NCBI GenBank assembly: GCA_039025235.1
Contig: JBCCOS010000008.1
Span: 62,001 to 126,000, forward strand
DNA length: 64,000 nt
From: MED-G105 sp039025235
GTDB taxonomy: Bacteria; Pseudomonadota; Alphaproteobacteria; Caulobacterales; Parvularculaceae
Direction of reading: 5' to 3'
Within the stretch, counting starts at the first letter, position 1. Each line of letters starts with the position of its first letter. Made by a program: the position numbers and the translations under genes. This document shows positions 62,006-64,000 of the stretch, one piece after another. A model generated the notes under the pieces. That model saw nothing but the letters and a program-made list of their open reading frames with translations, did not search any database and had not been told where the DNA came from.

Positions 62006-62527
62006 ATGGCCAAGTCACTCGTCCTTAAAAATGAAGATCGCTACGCTTCAACGCTTCAACTGAAGCGCAATCAAATCACAACGGCTGACAATCAGCGTGA
62101 AGAAGCACCGCTGGAATTAGGTCCACAGCACCAAATCAGAACGAAAGATCAAATCGGGCTGAGAGGTGCGATTGATCCTGAGGGCGCGAGAAAACGCTTA
62201 AAAACGCTAGCAAAAGACCTGGCACAGGATATTAAAAAGTCGCTTATTGAGCCTCTTCAAAATGAGCCACTGATTGGGTTTTCACAGAGTATTGCGGGAA
62301 GAATAGAAATACCTGGTGCAACCAAGATTGCAATCGATCGGATTGTCGGGTCAGGCACATTACTTGAGATTAAAATGAGCCCAAAAGATGGACGGATTTA
62401 TCGAACCATTGACCGTAATACCGGTGCCAAAATCCACGAATGGACAGAACCAGTCTTTCTGAAATTAGTAAAAGGCGTCCGTGAGGATGTATTAGAAGAT
62501 GTTGAGGCAGAAAAAGTGTTTTCTTAA
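62006..62527 (+). CDS. uncharacterised protein, weakly FlaG-like C-terminus
   Basis: A 173-residue soluble, Lys/Glu-rich protein. Residues ~55-90 are helical (ARKRLKTLAKDLAQDIKKSL). The C-terminal segment LLEIKMSPKDGRIYRTIDRN followed by TGAKIHEW resembles the FlaG pattern (a strand, then I-D-x-x-TG-x-x-I), but the rest does not, and there is no flagellar gene next door. I treat the FlaG link as weak. No ribosome site is clear before ATG 62006. It is divergent from the MoxR gene. Confidence 0.6.
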   Translation: MAKSLVLKNEDRYASTLQLKRNQITTADNQREEAPLELGPQHQIRTKDQIGLRGAIDPEGARKRLKTLAKDLAQDIKKSLIEPLQNEPLIGFSQSIAGRIEIPGATKIAIDRIVGSGTLLEIKMSPKDGRIYRTIDRNTGAKIHEWTEPVFLKLVKGVREDVLEDVEAEKVFS

Positions 62528-62564
62528 ACGAGCAATGATGCCGTTTCCTCAAAAATACAAAGAA

Positions 62565-62816
62565 TTATGAAAATCGCTCTAAATCATTAAAAGCTCGCAC
62601 GAGGCGTTGACCTTCAGGCGTAGGCCGTCCGCTTGTATCGAGCCAAGATCGGTCAATCGCGGCTTGCACGAGAGCATCTTCTCCCGTTTCGCTATGCATC
62701 TGGCGCATGAAACGCATAATCCGTCCGCGAACAGCAGCGTCCTTAGTACCGTTGGGATCACTTAGATCGCCGGCCTGAAGGGTATTTCGGTCTACCAGAT
62801 AAAAATTATCGGCCAT
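62565..62816 (-). CDS. small uncharacterised protein
   Basis: An 83-residue soluble protein from ATG 62816 (MADNFYLVDRNTLQAGDLSD), with helices around AAVRGRIMRFMRQMH and EDALVQAAIDRSWLD and an HTH-like end (SGRPTPEGQRLVRAFNDL). GAGG and GGAG lie upstream. A 16-codon extension to 62864 is possible but less protein-like. No family is recognised. It converges on the gene at 62006. Confidence 0.55.
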   Translation of the reverse strand: MADNFYLVDRNTLQAGDLSDPNGTKDAAVRGRIMRFMRQMHSETGEDALVQAAIDRSWLDTSGRPTPEGQRLVRAFNDLERFS

Positions 62817-63118
62817 TAACCTCAAAGTCTCCACAAAACGGGCCAGTGCCAAACATGCACTCAATACGCCTTATATCAAAGCACTAACGGAGCTTGTCAA
62901 AAAAATAAATAGTTTTATCCATATCAGGCGCTGTCAATAACAATGCGTTGCTCCCATGCGACTTGTGATCAATTCACTGAAATTGGTGATAAAAACGCAA
63001 CGTTGTTTGTTTGCTCTTGCGCATGCCAAAATACGATTTTGTTATGCTTAAGGGTACTATCTTGCCAACACTCATCGGTTGAAGCCCATATCGATCATAA
63101 AAGAGAAAAGGATTCCAA

Positions 63119-64000
63119 ATGTCCGCCGCTAACGAGACTGCCGATAGACACGCTGTGTCCAATGCTTTTGTATCCAACGAAGCACTGATTGCGCGTCGCG
63201 ACGAAGCGATGCCCGCCGGTTTGCCATCTCGTTCAGGAATTTATGCGGCGCGCGCAGAGGGGGCCGAGATATGGGACGTCGACGGTAAACGTTATATTGA
63301 TTTTATCGGTGGGATCGGAACGCTCAATGTAGGGCACCGGCACCCAAAAGTCGTTGAGGCCATTAAAAAACAGGCTGACTCTTTTCTGCATACTGCTTTT
63401 GGCGTTGCTCAATATGAAGTCTATGTCGAAGTCGCTGAACGCCTCAATGGCTACGCACCGGGTGCATCGCCTAAAAAAACAGCGCTCTTTAATTCTGGCG
63501 CCGAAGCCGTTGAAAACGCCGTGAAGTTTGCGCGGCGTATTACGGGACGCCCCGGCATTATTGCGTTTGAAGGCGGTTTCCATGGTCGTACGCTGCTTGC
63601 AACGACGTTAACTGGTAAATCAAATCCCTATAAAATTGGCTTTGGTCCATTGGTCCCGGCAATATTTCATGCGCCGTTTCCCGACGCCTACCATGGCGTA
63701 ACAGTTGATCAGTGCATTGACGGTATTAAACACCTATTCAAATCTGTGATCCCAGCAAGTGAAGTCGCTGGGATGGTCGTGGAACCGGTGCAAGGGGAGG
63801 GTGGGTTTAACGCCGCGCCGAAAGAGTTTCTTCAAGCTTTAAGAGATATCTGTGATGAGCATGGGATTTTGCTGATCGACGATGAAGTTCAATCCGGTAT
63901 GGGACGAACCGGAAAGATGTTTGCTTTTGAACACTCGGGTGTTGAACCAGATATGGTTTGTATTGCGAAGTCTCTAGCGGCAGGCATTCCACTCTCGGCG
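63119..64000 (+). CDS. gabT: 4-aminobutyrate aminotransferase (5' part, cut by window edge)
   Basis: The first 294 codons of a class III PLP aminotransferase, open to the window end. The features fit GabT: ALIARRDEAMPAGLPSRSGIY, GGIGTLNVGHRHPKV, FNSGAEAVENAVKFAR, FEGGFHGRTL, VVEPVQGEGGFN, LLIDDEVQSGMGRTG and the PLP Lys in CIAKSLAAGIPLSA. It transfers the GABA amino group to 2-oxoglutarate, giving succinate semialdehyde. AAAAGGA stands seven bases before ATG 63119. Roughly 130 more residues should follow beyond the window. Confidence 0.94.
   Translation, partial: MSAANETADRHAVSNAFVSNEALIARRDEAMPAGLPSRSGIYAARAEGAEIWDVDGKRYIDFIGGIGTLNVGHRHPKVVEAIKKQADSFLHTAFGVAQYEVYVEVAERLNGYAPGASPKKTALFNSGAEAVENAVKFARRITGRPGIIAFEGGFHGRTLLATTLTGKSNPYKIGFGPLVPAIFHAPFPDAYHGVTVDQCIDGIKHLFKSVIPASEVAGMVVEPVQGEGGFNAAPKEFLQALRDICDEHGILLIDDEVQSGMGRTGKMFAFEHSGVEPDMVCIAKSLAAGIPLSA

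Overview
This 64 kb window is an ordinary-looking chromosomal segment of an alphaproteobacterium of moderate G+C. The assignment rests on a SciP (DUF1153) CtrA-inhibitor gene, which is confined to Alphaproteobacteria, on the fabD-fabG-acpP-fabF-mltG-yicC-gmk and rpsF-rpsR-rplI-dnaB-alr gene orders, on a ligase/exonuclease DNA-repair pair and on a DcaP-type porin. The species cannot be named from the sequence. A lone FlhF-like GTPase suggests a flagellated cell. There is no prophage, transposase, CRISPR array or rRNA. One tRNA (elongator Met) is present.

Layout: (1) 1-11 kb is an acetate-use module: a DcaP-like porin, acs, a LuxR-type regulator (CrbR-like), a giant symporter/hybrid histidine kinase (CrbS-like), and an ActP-type symporter with its DUF4212 small subunit. 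(2) 11-24 kb holds a short BLUF photoreceptor, a lipoprotein S9 peptidase divergent from a dipeptide epimerase, an unknown gene behind two Fur-box-like sites, pyruvate carboxylase, a monothiol glutaredoxin, the cisplatin-response DNA ligase with its exonuclease, and an LpxR-like lipid A deacylase. (3) 24-36 kb is core: alr, dnaB, rplI, rpsR and rpsF on the minus strand, back to back with the fatty-acid synthesis cluster fabD to gmk on the plus strand. (4) 36-47 kb has LemA with an M48 protease, the FlhF-like GTPase, sciP, mnmA, an L-2-hydroxyglutarate oxidase-like gene, a 10-TM protein, tRNA-Met, folD and a LytS/LytTR two-component pair. (5) 47-54 kb has a fatty-acid beta-oxidation operon (thiolase plus FadJ-type multifunctional enzyme), a NUDIX hydrolase, a CPBP protease and a HerA-like ATPase. 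(6) 55-64 kb has an Ala/Glu-rich membrane-anchored protein, an Hpt protein, a VWA (CoxE-like) protein and its MoxR ATPase split apart by a Clp-fold protease and a DUF2946/outer-membrane pair, two unknown small genes, and the start of gabT.

The metabolic theme is two-carbon and fatty-acid carbon handling: acetate import and activation under a dedicated two-component system, beta-oxidation to acetyl-CoA, pyruvate carboxylase for anaplerosis, and fatty-acid synthesis. The main non-coding signal is a family of dispersed ~125-140 bp intergenic palindromic elements beginning with (C)TAGAGC and ending near GCTCTA. In two places an element edge supplies the stop codon of the neighbouring gene.
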